Below, one piece after another: positions 12,590-24,003 of a DNA stretch of 64,000 nucleotides. Below the pieces are notes generated by a model. The model was not told the origin of the DNA and ran no database searches. It saw only the letters and a program-made list of their open reading frames with translations. Source of the stretch: Bullera alba. Its lineage: Eukaryota > Basidiomycota > Tremellomycetes > Tremellales > Bulleraceae. The stretch covers positions 5,419,198-5,483,197 of the forward strand of contig BCIX01000001.1 in the NCBI GenBank assembly GCA_001600095.1, given 5' to 3'. The stretch's first letter is position 1. Each line of letters begins with the position of its first letter. A program made the translations under genes and the position numbers.

Positions 12590-13985
12590 TTAATCCTGCT
12601 TCGGCTTCGAGCTCAGAGCGTCTTCATCTTCGATGATGGCCCCGTCGTCAATCACCTGCCCTCTCCTAGCGGCGTTCTCGTCCAAAGCCCTTTTGCCCGC
12701 CTGGAGAGTCTCCCGGGTGGACAAGAGGGTTGCGTCCACAGCAGACGGGGCGACTTCTGGTGTGAGGAAGTTGACGATGGTGGCAGTCAGCAGGCCCAAA
12801 GCTGTGGGGAATCAGCCAATTAGACTTCCGCTATCGGCGCTTGCGGAAATGTGTTCACTTACCCAGACCGGAAAGCTTCTCAGGGGGATTGTGGAAGTAC
12901 ACGGCGGTAGCTCCGAGCATTACCAACCATAGTCCAACCAAAGCCGAGCCGAACAACGTGGCCACGGCGTGTACTTGCCCTCCGCGTCCGACTGACGACC
13001 CCACTCGTCCCGTGCGCACAAGTTTGCTCCATGATGGTGCGAGTTCTCGACATAACACCAGAGTGGACAGCGTGAGCAAGAACGTGTGGCCGGAAATATC
13101 GAAACCTTTATAGAACCTAGGGAGAGGCGCTTTCGTCCTCTGTTCTGCCAGACTTTCGGGCAGAAGGGCGAATAGATCCGGAAACGTCTTGGCGGTGAGG
13201 GGAAGTCGAGACGAGCAGAATGATTGGGGTAATGGCAGTATCAGGTCCTCTCCCACCTTCATAATAGAAGCCGAGGTGTCTGAGGGAAGGAGATGTTGGA
13301 TGGCGGGCCTCGTCAATCCCCATTCTTTGGGTAGCATGACCGCGCAATCTCCTCCGGACAGCGCGATTATTCTGTCTCCCAATGCTGCTCCGAAGAACCA
13401 TGTGGTGAAGAGCAGCCAGCAGGCAGTGGCCAGTGCGAAGACGCTCAACCGTGTCCATCTTGAGCTTCTGGACGGAGGGGCAGAGGCAAGGTGGGAGAGG
13501 TATCCGAGTGATGTCCAGAACCAAGCTTTTTTGACAAACCACTGATTCAGGATATTGCTCTTCCGTGCGAGGTAGTTTGCCCTTTCGGGTAGGTGAGAGT
13601 GGGGTAGTGATGTGTTTAGTGATGTCGAGTGGATCAGGGAGTACATGATACCCGTCCTGAGTGGTAAGTCCCGTCAGCGTACTGAAAAATTGGATGGAGC
13701 CGGTTTAGCGACTCACAGGACGATTGACGCGATTACGCCTCCGACCACCATCTGACTAATCATAGTCTCCTTGTTCACCTTCTCCTCTGGAGCCACGGCT
13801 GCATCCTGTGGTGTGCTGGACGACGACCACTTCCGGCCCGTAGGCGAGTTGGCTATAGAGTCTATAGGCGTGGCAATCGAGCCACGCTTCCGGTGTCTGC
13901 TCTCCGGGGTGCTTGGACCGGCATCGTTCGTCCGGAGATTCGAGGTCGTGAGCTTTGGCGTGCTTGGGCGCTGTGTGGTGGACAT
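12590..13985 (-). CDS. SCS3: FIT-family ER protein (FITM2/Scs3-like acyl-CoA diphosphatase)
   Basis: Integral ER membrane protein of the fat-storage-inducing transmembrane family, which cleaves fatty acyl-CoA and supports lipid droplet and phospholipid homeostasis. About 425 residues in three exons. Exon 1 (start ATG at 13985, MSTTQRPSTPK) is Ser/Thr-rich and cytosolic, followed by a first TM (MVVGGVIASIVL). The central exon has several TM segments and the two family hallmarks: FYKGFDISGHTFLL, with the first catalytic His, and TAVYFHNPPEKLSGL, with the second His. The last exon ends in an acidic tail (IIEDEDALSSKPKQD). The family is well defined by the FDISGH and YFHxPxEK motifs, so the assignment is secure; Scs3 versus Yft2 orthology is not resolved. 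Confidence 0.92.
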
Positions 13986-14405
13986 CCTGCTACTCGGGCA
14001 ACGAAGTGTGATGTTGACGATGCTCAGCGCGCAATAGACATCTGCTTCTTCTCGCTCAGTCCGCTGCAAACTGGCTACAGCAGGCAACAGCTCGACACGG
14101 TTAGCCGTGACGTCAGCGATGTCCGCCACGTGGCAGGTAGTACTAGTTAGTGCACCGAGCCGTGACCGAGGCGCCGGTGCATCCGATGGTCTGGTGATGC
14201 AATCCACTTCACAGACGTCGGTCAGCTGGTCGCCGAGGCGCTACGGTATGGGTTAAGGACTGAAGACATAGGGTCGTGCTTCATGTTCGTGATCCAACGG
14301 CGTTGAGCTCGGAAAGTGGTTCACGAAGTCCCAAACGCGAATGATACATACAGCTGCAAACATCTACAATCCGCTCTCACCTCCGCAGGCTCCACTCATG
14401 GCCGC
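13986..14405. other. intergenic region between two minus-strand genes
   Basis: 420 bp holding the promoter of the FIT-family gene and the 3' flank of the dioxygenase. No gene seen. Confidence 0.5.
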
Positions 14406-15464
14406 TCAGTCTTCATCAAAGTCATACACCTTGCCCTCGGCTCCGTACAGCTCTTCATGCTTCGCCTGGATGATCGGACCCGCGAGATGTTTCTGACTGT
14501 TCTTGTCGTTCAGGCCCCACTCTTCTGTAGTATTGTCGAAAGTCATCCACTTCCTAACATCCCGCCTGAACTTTCCCTGCCAGGTTCCTCCTCCAGCCCT
14601 GTGCACCACAGCGGTGTTGTCCCAAATGACGACGTCTCCCGGCTGCTCGTAGAACACCTGTGCGACGTATTTCGGTTCCTCGACCTTCTTCCTCAACTTG
14701 AGGATCAGCTCCGAAGACTGCGGCTCGGGCATCCCGTCAATGTGATGAAGATGTGAGGCGATGTACAGGGCCTTTCTCCCAGATCCTCGATGTGTCACCA
14801 CCACTTTGTGCTTGCTCATCGGGTAGTCGAGGGGTTCAAGTGCGGCGAACGTTGGGAATGTAGGTAAAGCGACGCGGCGGGAATGGAAGTGAGAGTGAAC
14901 CCCGACCTTGTCCTCGAGCAAGGCCTTGTCCTCTTCATCCAGGTCCTCGTAGGCTGTTCGGGTATCACCAAACTCGGTCGCACCGCCGTGTCCTGGTGGG
15001 GGAAGCTCTCTGGCGATGATTGACGTATAGCGCACTCGACGGGCATCGTAGGCTGTATCGACGTGGAATAGGCCCGTCTCTTTGGATAGGAACCATCTCA
15101 GCTCGCCGGGCTTGACGATACTCCCATCGAGATAGAGATTACTCGGGTCTCCCAAGTTTGGTGTCGGGAATCGTCGTGAAGGTGGACCTGTAGCGATTTC
15201 GCCAAACTCGTCGGCCCATTTGACGTATTGCTCGTCTGTAAGACCGGTGTTGCGGAAGACTAGAACGCCGTATTTACCAAGATTGGCTCGAATATCATCC
15301 ATCACCTCCTGAGGTATGGGCTTGGAGAAGTCGATACCGGCGCATTCTGCGCCAAAGGTTGGGTGGATCGGTTTGTACTCGAGTGATGGCCTCAGAGTCA
15401 ATCGTGGTGTAGGGGTGACGTTAGCGTCGGCCGTTTGGGCAGGAAGAGTCTGCGTCGTGGACAT
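14406..15464 (-). CDS. TfdA/TauD-family Fe(II)/2-oxoglutarate dioxygenase
   Basis: Intronless, 352 residues from the ATG at 15464 (MSTTQTLPAQTAD). It is a non-haem Fe(II), 2-oxoglutarate-dependent oxygenase of the taurine / 2,4-D dioxygenase type. Visible motifs: HPTFGAECAGIDFSKPI at the N-terminus, the facial-triad HxD in GLFHVDTAYD (His134, Asp136), the distal His in WDNTAVVHRAGGG (His288), and the 2-oxoglutarate-binding Arg in KFRRDVRKW (about residues 300-304). Thr163 (GGATEF) fits the second 2-oxoglutarate contact. The fungal family includes alkylsulfonate, taurine and aromatic-acid acting members; the substrate cannot be called from sequence. It lacks the N-terminal domain seen in the other dioxygenase of this window (49.7 kb), so the two are distant paralogues rather than a recent duplication. 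Confidence 0.92.
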   Translation of the reverse strand: MSTTQTLPAQTADANVTPTPRLTLRPSLEYKPIHPTFGAECAGIDFSKPIPQEVMDDIRANLGKYGVLVFRNTGLTDEQYVKWADEFGEIATGPPSRRFPTPNLGDPSNLYLDGSIVKPGELRWFLSKETGLFHVDTAYDARRVRYTSIIARELPPPGHGGATEFGDTRTAYEDLDEEDKALLEDKVGVHSHFHSRRVALPTFPTFAALEPLDYPMSKHKVVVTHRGSGRKALYIASHLHHIDGMPEPQSSELILKLRKKVEEPKYVAQVFYEQPGDVVIWDNTAVVHRAGGGTWQGKFRRDVRKWMTFDNTTEEWGLNDKNSQKHLAGPIIQAKHEELYGAEGKVYDFDED

Positions 15465-16293
15465 GGCGGCGTGATGATTGTCGGAAGCTCGCCATGAGCA
15501 CCCATGCCCGATCTTAATATACCTTCCATGGCCACGTCGGCATACCTGGACCGGACAGCAGATAGTCAGATGATCCACAGATACGGCCCGGACTGGCCGT
15601 GCAAGATGGCAAGCTGGCAAAGGACGGGCAGAGCTACTTCCGCTCAACTTCCAGAGCCGTCTAGCATTTAGAGATCACTTCGACGAGCGCTCCTCGGTGT
15701 CTTGGTGAACCCGAAATCCGAAAGACTCTGAAGACGATTCGACTTACTCGTTAGTATCGACACTTGTGACCGTGGCGGTAGCACGGCGTTCCCTCGCAGA
15801 AGGAACCTCCTGGTCCAACCGGCACCGGGACCCGAAGGACTGTAGATGACAGGAATTCCGAGCAGGCCCCCCGAGGATAAAGCTCACAGCAAGAGAAATG
15901 CTGCGTCTGACCTTTGGTTATTGGTACTCAGCAGGCCCTCCTCTAGAGTCATCCTCACGTCCTCAGATGCATGCAAAGGTCGATGCCACAGACGTCTGAC
16001 GGATCCATGAGCACTTTGAGCAGCTATCTTCTTCGATCCTAGATATCCTAGTTGGGCGATTTGATTCCGTTGCCAACCGTGCGCGCTTCCGCTTACAGTC
16101 AACTTGCTGTTCAACTTGCTGTTGCGCCAATGTTGCGCTGGTTTGATGGATTCGACCCACCATCTTCGAGGTCACATTCACTACTGCTCCACCTCACGCA
16201 TTGCGACCACAAGCAGAGCCGAGTGGCAGGCGGTCAAGCCGACGGACGCGGTGCTGATGTTGTGGAAGCCAAGACGGTAGCTGCCTTGTGACA
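15465..16293. other. divergent intergenic region dioxygenase / TFIIE-beta
   Basis: 830 bp with no convincing gene. A TATA-like AATATA lies near 15513-15518. A 12-bp perfect tandem duplication (tcaacttgctgt twice) sits at 16099-16122. Confidence 0.5.
16099..16122. repeat. 12-bp perfect tandem duplication
   Basis: Two adjacent copies of tcaacttgctgt with no spacer. Confidence 0.9.
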
Positions 16294-17584
16294 ATGCAAA
16301 ATCCAAATTTCAAGCGGAGGAACCCAGGCGGCGGCGGGCCCTCTCAGCCTCGGGATGGACAGGCCCAGGTCAAACGCGAGGATGGAGAAGCGGGCAGCAG
16401 TGCGAAGCGTTTCAAGCCAAGTCAGTGAAGGTGATATGCCCCGAATCGAGCTCCGCGCTGTGTCGGGTGCTAGGTTGTCCGGCTTGCACTAATACTTCTG
16501 AGCAGCGCAACAATTGTCGAGTTCGCATGGCAACTTCAACGATCCCCGAACGGCCGCTCTGTCCCTGGCCGACCATCTCAAGGTGCGTAGCCGACACGAT
16601 CTGATCCGCAGCCCGCCAAACCCCGTAGTGAACGCTGACGAGATCTGCAGAAAGTCGGCACTATGGACTCGACGACCGCTTTCTTCCACGTCCAAACGCA
16701 GCATCCTGCGCATGACCCGGCTGCCGTCCTGGACTTCCTGAGGAACCATGAGCGGGTGCAGTATAACGAGACCAACCAGGTCTACACCTGGATTGTAAGT
16801 CGATTCCAGCCCCACAGACCCCTTGAGGCTTAACTTATAGCGTTATAGCCTGAGCTTTCACTGGTCAACGAGGCGCAGATCCGTACTCACATCCGGACAC
16901 ACGGTACTCCGCTCAAAGGTCTCGCTGTCAAGGATCTCCGAGAAGCTCTACCGCCCAATGGTTTCGGCATGCTGGACAATCTTGAAAGGAAAGGTGACAT
17001 CCTCATCATGCGGGCGCTCACCGGACCGTTCAAGGACGTCGCCCTTCCTAAACTGGGCAAGAAGAATTCGCAGGGCTTGAAGATCAACGACAACGGCAAC
17101 AGTGCTTCTCAGCGGCTGAGAACTGTATGGTGGGACGACGTGCGGGAACGTGGCAGAGCGGGGAAACGAGTGGAGGACGGTGAGTACCGGTCTCGAATGA
17201 TCCGAAATTACACGCTATCATGCTCGGTACGATGGACTGACAATTGACACAGAATTCATCTTCGCCTGGGATGAGGTCCCAATACAGGAAACAGACGATG
17301 TCATCAAACTGCTGGAGAGAGGTTCGTGGCAGCTGCCCATCATCGCATCTCGTGCTGATGCCGCGACTCGCAGAGAACCTCGCTGCGAGCTCTACTATGC
17401 CTCTGGCACCGAAAGTATCCGCCTCGGCACCAGCAAAGAAGAAGGCTGCTCGTCGCCGGCCGCTGAAGATCACCAACACTCATATGAAGGAGCAGGTATG
17501 TCCAGTTCATATAGGCGAAGAGTCCGATGTTGAAGAGACCCACAGGGGATCGATTTCTCGAAAGACTACGAACGGACAGAGTGA
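16294..17584 (+). CDS. TFA2: transcription initiation factor TFIIE, beta subunit (Tfa2)
   Basis: Small subunit of general transcription factor TFIIE, which recruits and stimulates TFIIH at RNA polymerase II promoters. The start ATG at 16294 gives MQNPNFKRRNPGGGG, a basic disordered N-terminus. Two winged-helix modules follow: one ending in LDFLRNHERVQYNETNQVYT then WI, a second around LKGLAVKDLREALPPNGFG then DILIMRALTGPFKD. A helical region TVWWDDVRERGRAGKRVED follows, and then the basic C-terminus RRRPLKITNTHMKEQ. The last intron (donor GTATGT, acceptor CACAG) joins this to GIDFSKDYERTE and the TGA at 17582-17584. The ITNTHMKEQGIDFSKDY ending is typical of Tfa2. About five short introns. 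It is a single-copy essential gene in fungi. Confidence 0.93.
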
Positions 17585-18734
17585 CAAGGATGACAACCGC
17601 AGCACTTCGTCATATTGGTCGCGATGGGTCATGTGTTCGATCACTACCGTTTGCGATCACCCCGAAATTGCGCTCCGCGTTGATTGTCTGGACTCTGAGA
17701 CGATCCGGCCGGGGTGGAGGTGGTTGTGGCGAATGATGCTTTGTTTTCGCGGTGTGATTCCTCGGCCTCGGACCGTTGAGGTGGTTCCTCGACTCACAGT
17801 TGGGTGTACTCGTATGTACGTGCTTGTAGATCCAATGTAGCTATATCTGACATGTAGGATGACATACGGGCTGCTTCCTGAGCATAGTCCAGCTCGTATG
17901 CCCGTCAGCATGGAATCAAAACTGGAGTGTAAATAAGGATGTCGTCGTAAATTATTTGTTGTGAAACCCTGGAAGCGTATGCGGTTCCACTGTCCCCCGT
18001 TTTGGTGGAAAAGCTCTATCTAACTCAACCGTTTGACACCTGGAGAGGCTGGTCGTCTATCAGTCAAGTTGGCAGCAGTGTAAAGAACTCCCTGTCGATC
18101 ACTCCTGCTCAGTCTAAACACATCCTACATCCCGTCAAACGCCCGAGAAAGCGTTTTCCATTCGCTGCTTGTACGGTGCGAAAGTGACGATTTGACAACA
18201 AAAACAACAATCCACTCCGATTGGTCTCGACCAAGGATCAACCTCACTCATCCACCCCCCTTTGCCTTGTTTCCACCAAACCTCTCCTTAGGGGGTCCAT
18301 CCTTTCTTTGTACGCTGGAGCATAGCATAGCCCTACACCCCACCCTCGCTGTCCAAACCTGCCTGCAGTGCAGCGCAGGATCTCGCTCACGGTCCATTGT
18401 ACACCTTCACATCCCTTGTTTACGAAGCCAAACAGGGAAAAAGAGCCAAAACACATCCAACCTCAACCTACACCTACAGCTTGCCAGGTGAGTCGTTCGT
18501 GCTCTCCTACTCCCAGCCAGACCTCGTCCAGTACGCACTACCCTCCTGCTGCATCCGCGGTCTATCTGCAAACAAATCACGCACCCAACTGTGGTCGAAA
18601 ATCCTAGATAGCGGATCCTTGTGCTGACGATCGCATCGACGTTAGACAACCCAATGTTGGCATAACAGTGGTGACTCCTCGACCCGTTACCTGCTTTGGA
18701 GACACCCACCTACTTGTCGCGTACCCAGTCAATC
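17585..18734. other. intergenic region / long leader of the forkhead gene
   Basis: 1.15 kb without a supported coding region. The stretch from about 18230 is C/T-rich and could be a transcribed leader; a CCAG followed by GTGAGT at 18483-18492 could be a 5'-UTR intron donor. Open frames here show no protein-like composition. Confidence 0.45.
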
Positions 18735-21256
18735 ATGCCATCCTTAAAACCCTCTAGGCAGGTGAGTTTGGATGGCCAACGACCCGCGATCTCCAATAGA
18801 CCTGACCCGCTCTTAGACTTCGCCAGTGAGGTCGTCACCGAGAAAGGCCTCTCACAATGCAGCGAACGCTCCGACCACACGGTCCACCGCGACTGTCCTC
18901 ACCGCTGGCTCTCTACCTACACCCTTATCCCTGTCCCCCACGCGATCAACATCCTCGTTCCAGTCTCATCGCCTACCTCCTTCCTTTGACCCACACCACA
19001 CTTCATCCCGGTACCCCGGTGGTACCCTCCACCATACGCCATTCTCACCCTATCGACCAGGCGAGTATGGTCGCTCGGAGCGAGGTCTGGCTAGCGAAAG
19101 AACCAAAATAGAGAGGAAACTATTCGATGACGAATCTACGCTTGCCGATCACAAATTGGATACGGACAGAGACGAGTCGATGTTGCTAAAGCAGGTAACG
19201 TCGAAAGAGGGATTGGAGGGTAGCAGTCCTCTTGCACCCGCATTTGAAGCCAAAATGGTCTTGCGAAATGGTGCTTCCATCGATCTAATCTCCTGGTGAG
19301 TATCCCTCCCGCAGATCATTGTAATTCCTCTGACCTCCTGCAGGCTGCGCACAAACTTCCATCACATCCCAGAATCACAACACAACTCGATGACACCGTC
19401 CATGTCGCTCATTGGTATCCGCGCCCTACTGCTTGAACGATTCCCACGTGTCCCAGAATTGACAGAGCTGTCCAAAGCCGTCTCTGCTGCTTTCCCTCAT
19501 TCAAAGTGGGAGGCTTCTCATGGCGCCTTCTCCAAAGCCGAACCACCAACGCTCCGAGGATTGATATGGCATGGCAAAGACGCTGCCGACGAGGACGACG
19601 AAGATGATGAGGAGAGGATGGCCGAAGTCGAGAGAGAGCGCGAAAGGCAGAGGGAGAGGGAAAGGCGTCCAGCTCAACCGCATATTATCACCCGGGCTCG
19701 AGCCTCTGCGTCCGGTATGGTCAAGGGTAAATCCGCATTGGATGGTTCACGCAGTCCTACCCAAAGTACTTTGGTTTCTCCGATTTCCTCCTCAACCCGA
19801 AAGGCAGTACCCGACACCCCAGCTAGATCCGTGCTCGAGGAGTTTGCCGAAATTGCTACACTTGCCGACAAGACGCCAGCATCGAAAGCCATGTCATTGC
19901 CGGGAGACATCATTGCGCCCTCGCCTGCCTACGCTTTGGCCAACATCTGCAATTCCTTCGAGGATACTGGCAAGGAGTTTGGCGCCGAGCACACGTCACG
20001 GAAACGGAGGGCTAGTCAAAGTCCAGAGCCTTCGAGGAGACGGGCTTCGAGCCCTGACAAGCTACATGGTCTCCTTGCTGCTGCGGAGGCTGTCGAGGGT
20101 AGTCCAATCACCTCGGTTCTTGGACACAAGCGAAGACGAACGATTGGCGGACCTGGTACCATGCGGGATGTGCTCAATAGTGGTCATGGACACCGAAAGC
20201 ACAAGTTCACCTCGAGGGGAACAGAATCTCCCGCCATGCGCTCTTTCTCCTTCTTGCCGGGCGTCGAGGAAGATTCCACTGGACAGGAGACTAGCCTTGA
20301 TAACGAATTCACGGCCGATCTCCTGGTCCCTCTCAACGACACGGCTAGTGCCATCTCACTACAAGATCTCGACGCGGCGTCACTTGCTGCACAAGCTAGA
20401 AACATACAGCGCGACGGAACTTCGTCGTCAATCTCCCAAGCATCAAACATCTCTACCCAGATTCCCGAACCATCCAAGGGTAGTGGCGGGAGCCAGAGTA
20501 ACGGCAACCGAAACAATGTCGCCAGTGGCAGCGGCACTGGCAGGAGGGCCAACGAGCTGCCCACTCAGGGCGAAGCTCCTGGCATCGATTGTAAACCACC
20601 CTACCCATATCACGAAATGATCAGACACGCCATCGAATCAGCGCCAGATTGCCGATTGCAGTTATCCCAGATCTACACCACCATCGCCGATCGATTCCCA
20701 TTCTTCAAGACATTGGACGAGAAGAAGACGGCAGGTTGGCAGAACTCGATCAGGCACAACCTCTCCCTCAAGTGAGTCTTCGTTTCCGTGTTCTATCTAT
20801 CCGTGATCAGCAAGACTGACTTTTTGCAGGAAAATGTTCGTCAGAGTCAACAAGGTCGATGGCGTCCCGGACGACGCCAATGGAAAAGGAGGCTGGTGGA
20901 CTGTCCAACCAGGCGTACCGGACGAGGGCAGGCCTGGCCGGAAATCGAAATCGAAAAAGTCGCGGCATTCAGGCGACGCGATAGAGAGCTTGGTAGATGG
21001 GGAATCTGTGAACGGCAATGGTGGGGATAGAGAGCCCTCTGTCGCTCCCTCCTTTGTCAGCGGGAGCGTAAGGCCAGAGGAGAATGGCCAAAATGGTGCC
21101 TCGTATAGCGAATACGGCTACCCCGACGAGAAGGCGAGGATGGATGTTCAAGCGCAGCAACAATTCCATCACGCACTGCCGGAGAAACATGGTGAAGCTG
21201 GTATGCTGCCACCAAACCTGGCCAACTGGGGCAACATTCCTCCTTATGCGCATTGA
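18735..21256 (+). CDS. forkhead-box transcription factor
   Basis: Nuclear DNA-binding regulator. The start ATG at 18735 gives a 27-nt first exon (MPSLKPSRQ), then a 55-nt intron into [20 protein letters not shown] Ser/Thr/Pro-rich N-terminal region precedes [15 protein letters not shown], and an intron at about 19297-19343 joins SW to [13 protein letters not shown]. The forkhead winged helix lies near the C-terminus: [36 protein letters not shown] and [13 protein letters not shown], interrupted by an intron at 20772-20829, then [15 protein letters not shown] and the wing [11 protein letters not shown]. Recognition helix H3 ([12 protein letters not shown]) is intact. The basic patch [14 protein letters not shown] after the domain is a likely nuclear signal. 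The far C-terminal placement of the DNA-binding domain and the long disordered N-terminus differ from Fkh1/Fkh2, and no FHA domain is visible, so it is closer in layout to Hcm1/Sep1-type factors. Target genes are unknown. Confidence 0.9.
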
Positions 21257-21636
21257 GCGATGACGAGCATCTCAATCTTGCTGCCGGATGCGGAGAACGG
21301 GGGAGTGGATGGGGCTTGGATTTGGGCTTGGGGGGAAGGAAGAAGAAGGGGCTCTAGACGTCAAAATTGAACAATTCTTATCAAATTGTGTTGTACTGTA
21401 TCTAAAAGGATATAAGCGTAAGCCAAACGGACATACTCGTACAGAAAGGGTCATGCAAGAAGTAGAATAGAGCATGGAATCCGCTCATGAATTGTCGTAT
21501 CGTGTCTTGCGACCTGCGTGAGCCTTTCAGTGGAGACTCTGACTGTGTGAACTTGCACACGTGTAACCGTCATGTAACATCGCTAATTTTTGTGTAAAGA
21601 GGTCGGTCTTCCTGTCAATCTCGTCTATCCCTGGAA
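21257..21636. other. convergent 3' intergenic region
   Basis: Between the forkhead stop and the ENTH gene stop. A/T-rich around 21370-21410, consistent with 3' ends. No gene seen. Confidence 0.5.
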
Positions 21637-23622
21637 TCACATCAAAAGATCGTCGAACACCCCTCCGCTCTGCTTGGGTGCCTGTGTGGATGCGCCGTAT
21701 GACTGATTCTGAGCCGCTGTCGGCCCCCAGAGCTTGTTCATCGCCTTCTCCTTCTCCAGATCGGCGATCGTCTTGCCACCAGTGGTAGCGGTGTTGGTTG
21801 GCTTGCTGCCCAAGCTACCGAGAGAGGTCGTCCATAGATCGTCAAAGGTGGATGACCCACCAGCCGGTGCAGCTGGAGCTGCAGGTTTTTGCGATGTTGT
21901 TGATGTGTAGGAAGGTCGAGATGTCATTGATGGCTGAGCAGAAGGAGACATCATTCCAGAAGACTGGTATGCAGGCGGTAGCTGTGTACCTCCAGAAGCC
22001 GGCTGAGAGTTGAATGTTGGCAGTCCAGTGGACCGAGGTGGCGCGGAAGCTGGAGCAGACGAGTTGAGCAAGTCAAAGAGATTGGTGTTGGCAGCAGGTG
22101 GTTTCGAGGCGGCGGCTGGAGTTGCTTGGATGCTTGGAGCCTCTTGGAAGTCATCAAAGTCGTCTACAACACTTCAACCATTGATCTCGAAAATGCAAAA
22201 AATTGCACTCACCATCCGCTGACGCCACTGCCACAGGAGCCGGAGCCGCAGCTGGCATAGCGGGCGTATCGTCGTCGTCAAAGTCGAAAAGGTTCACCTC
22301 CTTAGGCTTGGGTGCCGGCTTGGTCTCTTTAGGAGCGGCTTTTGGCGGTGGCTGGGGTTTGGCCGAGCGACTGGTCGATCGGGAGACACCGTGACCTGAG
22401 CCAGCAGCAGAAGTCGTGCGTCTTGGAGGCTGGCTGTCGAAGTCATCTGCACCTTCGTATTCGTCGTACTCTGGTTGAGCGTCGTTCCTGTCGTTGAAGC
22501 TCGATCCTCGCTCAGGTCGATAGTCTGATTGGACATCAATATCTGATACCTCTTAGCGTGTTGGCAGAACTCACTGTCTCCAGCATCGTAGTCGGCTCCG
22601 CCATATCCACTACCGCCACCACCACCACCACCACCGCCGCCACCTCCTCCTAAGGTCTCGCTGCCGAAACCTCCATAACGGCTCCCGCCGGTTGTCACAA
22701 AGCTCATCCCGCCATCATTTCCTTGACCTTGATATTTCGATTTGTTGGCCTTTGCTCGACGCCTCTCAACCCGGATCTTCTCGACGTCTCCAAGCATCAG
22801 GGCGATCTCGGACGCACGGTTTCGGACTGATTACCGTAAGCGAACAGTCGAGCTGAGCTGAGACGACATAGCTTACCGTTAATCCCTTGATCTTTGCCTT
22901 TCTCGTCGATGTAGTGGAACGATCTCAGCATCTTGATAGTGGATATGTGTGCTCGAGCGTCATCTACAACTCTCTCTGAGCCATTCTTGACCAGGAACTC
23001 CAGGAGGGTTAGGGCCTGCCATTCAGTTAGCAACGAAACCCGATGTGTGATAGTACCACCTCACCTTGTAGATCTGTCTCCATTCTCTCGCTTCTTTCTC
23101 CATAAATCTCGAGTAGATCGTAGGCATGATCTCGTTGAATTGGGCGCTATCGCGAGATCAGTATACTTGATCGAATCGCATCCGGCTGGAGTGGTCATAC
23201 AAGTTATGAGTTCTATGGGCCATCAGCTTGGAACTAACACTATTGGCTCGATGATACTTACCCGTCCGCGATCTGCTGCATCAAAGTAGAGCTCGCTCCC
23301 CTGCGCGATTGTCAGGATTCATCACAAGCATTTCAAGAGCTCATCTTTGCGCTCACCAAGGATCATCGTTGGTCGCTTCTCTGACCTTGGCCTCCATCTC
23401 GCTGAGGTTCAAGACCATGTTTTTTGCTTGGTTGTAGTACGACTTGACATCGTACATCGTAATTTGGGAGGCCTGTTTGGCCAGACCTGTATAAACGGAC
23501 GTTTGGACACGAAGTACGCGTGTAGAGTGAACATGACCGGGGAAACGTTGTAATGATCGTCAGGATATCAGCGTCTTTCACGATTGATGGGTGATTTTGG
23601 ACTGACCTTCGATGAGATCCAT
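21637..23622 (-). CDS. ENT3: ENTH-domain epsin-like clathrin adaptor (Ent3 / epsinR type)
   Basis: Golgi/endosome ENTH adaptor linking clathrin and AP-1/GGA to SNARE cargo. The start ATG at 23622 opens a 16-nt exon (MDLIE plus one base), spliced over about 100 nt to GLAKQASQITMYDVKSYYNQ. ENTH hallmarks are NMVLNLSEMEAKVREATNDD, the EWRQIYK region, ALTLLEFLVKNGSERVVDDA and FHYIDEKGKDQGIN. A basic helix after the domain (VEKIRVERRRAKANKSKYQG) is as in Ent3/CLINT1. The tail is Gly/Ser/Ala/Pro-rich with a polyglycine run (22610-22650) and acidic-hydrophobic clathrin/adaptin-type boxes (DDFDDFQEAP-like near 22140, FDDLW, and FDDLLM at the extreme C-terminus). No ubiquitin-interacting motif is apparent, which favours Ent3/Ent5 over Ent1/Ent2. 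Confidence 0.9.
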
Positions 23623-24003
23623 CTTGTCACCTGGCCTGTATGGCTCGTACTGAAAGGCCACGCGGTGATCGGATTGACGACGATAAGCGTGATAGACACC
23701 GACGAGGCCCAGCACGCTTCGAGGCGACGAGGAGCGAGGGCCAGCCCCGACGACCCGACGCCCCCACGTGGATTTGATCCCGCTCTCACCTCCCCGGATG
23801 TCGATCCTCGTCCACCTGCTGGTTCACGGTAACAAGCAAGGTAACAAGTCATCACGAGTTATACTACATAGCCTGCATGAGCCTCACCTGGCTTCGGCAG
23901 ATATTACACTAGCCGCTGTAGCCATAGCTATTTTTCACCTCTGACTAGCAATTGGCATCAAGCCTCATCAAGCCATAAAGAACAACGCCTCCACACCATC
24001 AAC
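23623..24003. other. divergent promoter region ENT3 / TFIIF-beta
   Basis: 381 bp between divergent starts. No gene or repeat seen. Confidence 0.5.

Noticed and set aside
19571..20620. 349-codon open frame inside the forkhead gene
   Set aside because: It is the +1 shadow of the forkhead exon: basic, Ser/Leu/Arg/Pro-rich with no domain, whereas the other frame carries the forkhead fold.
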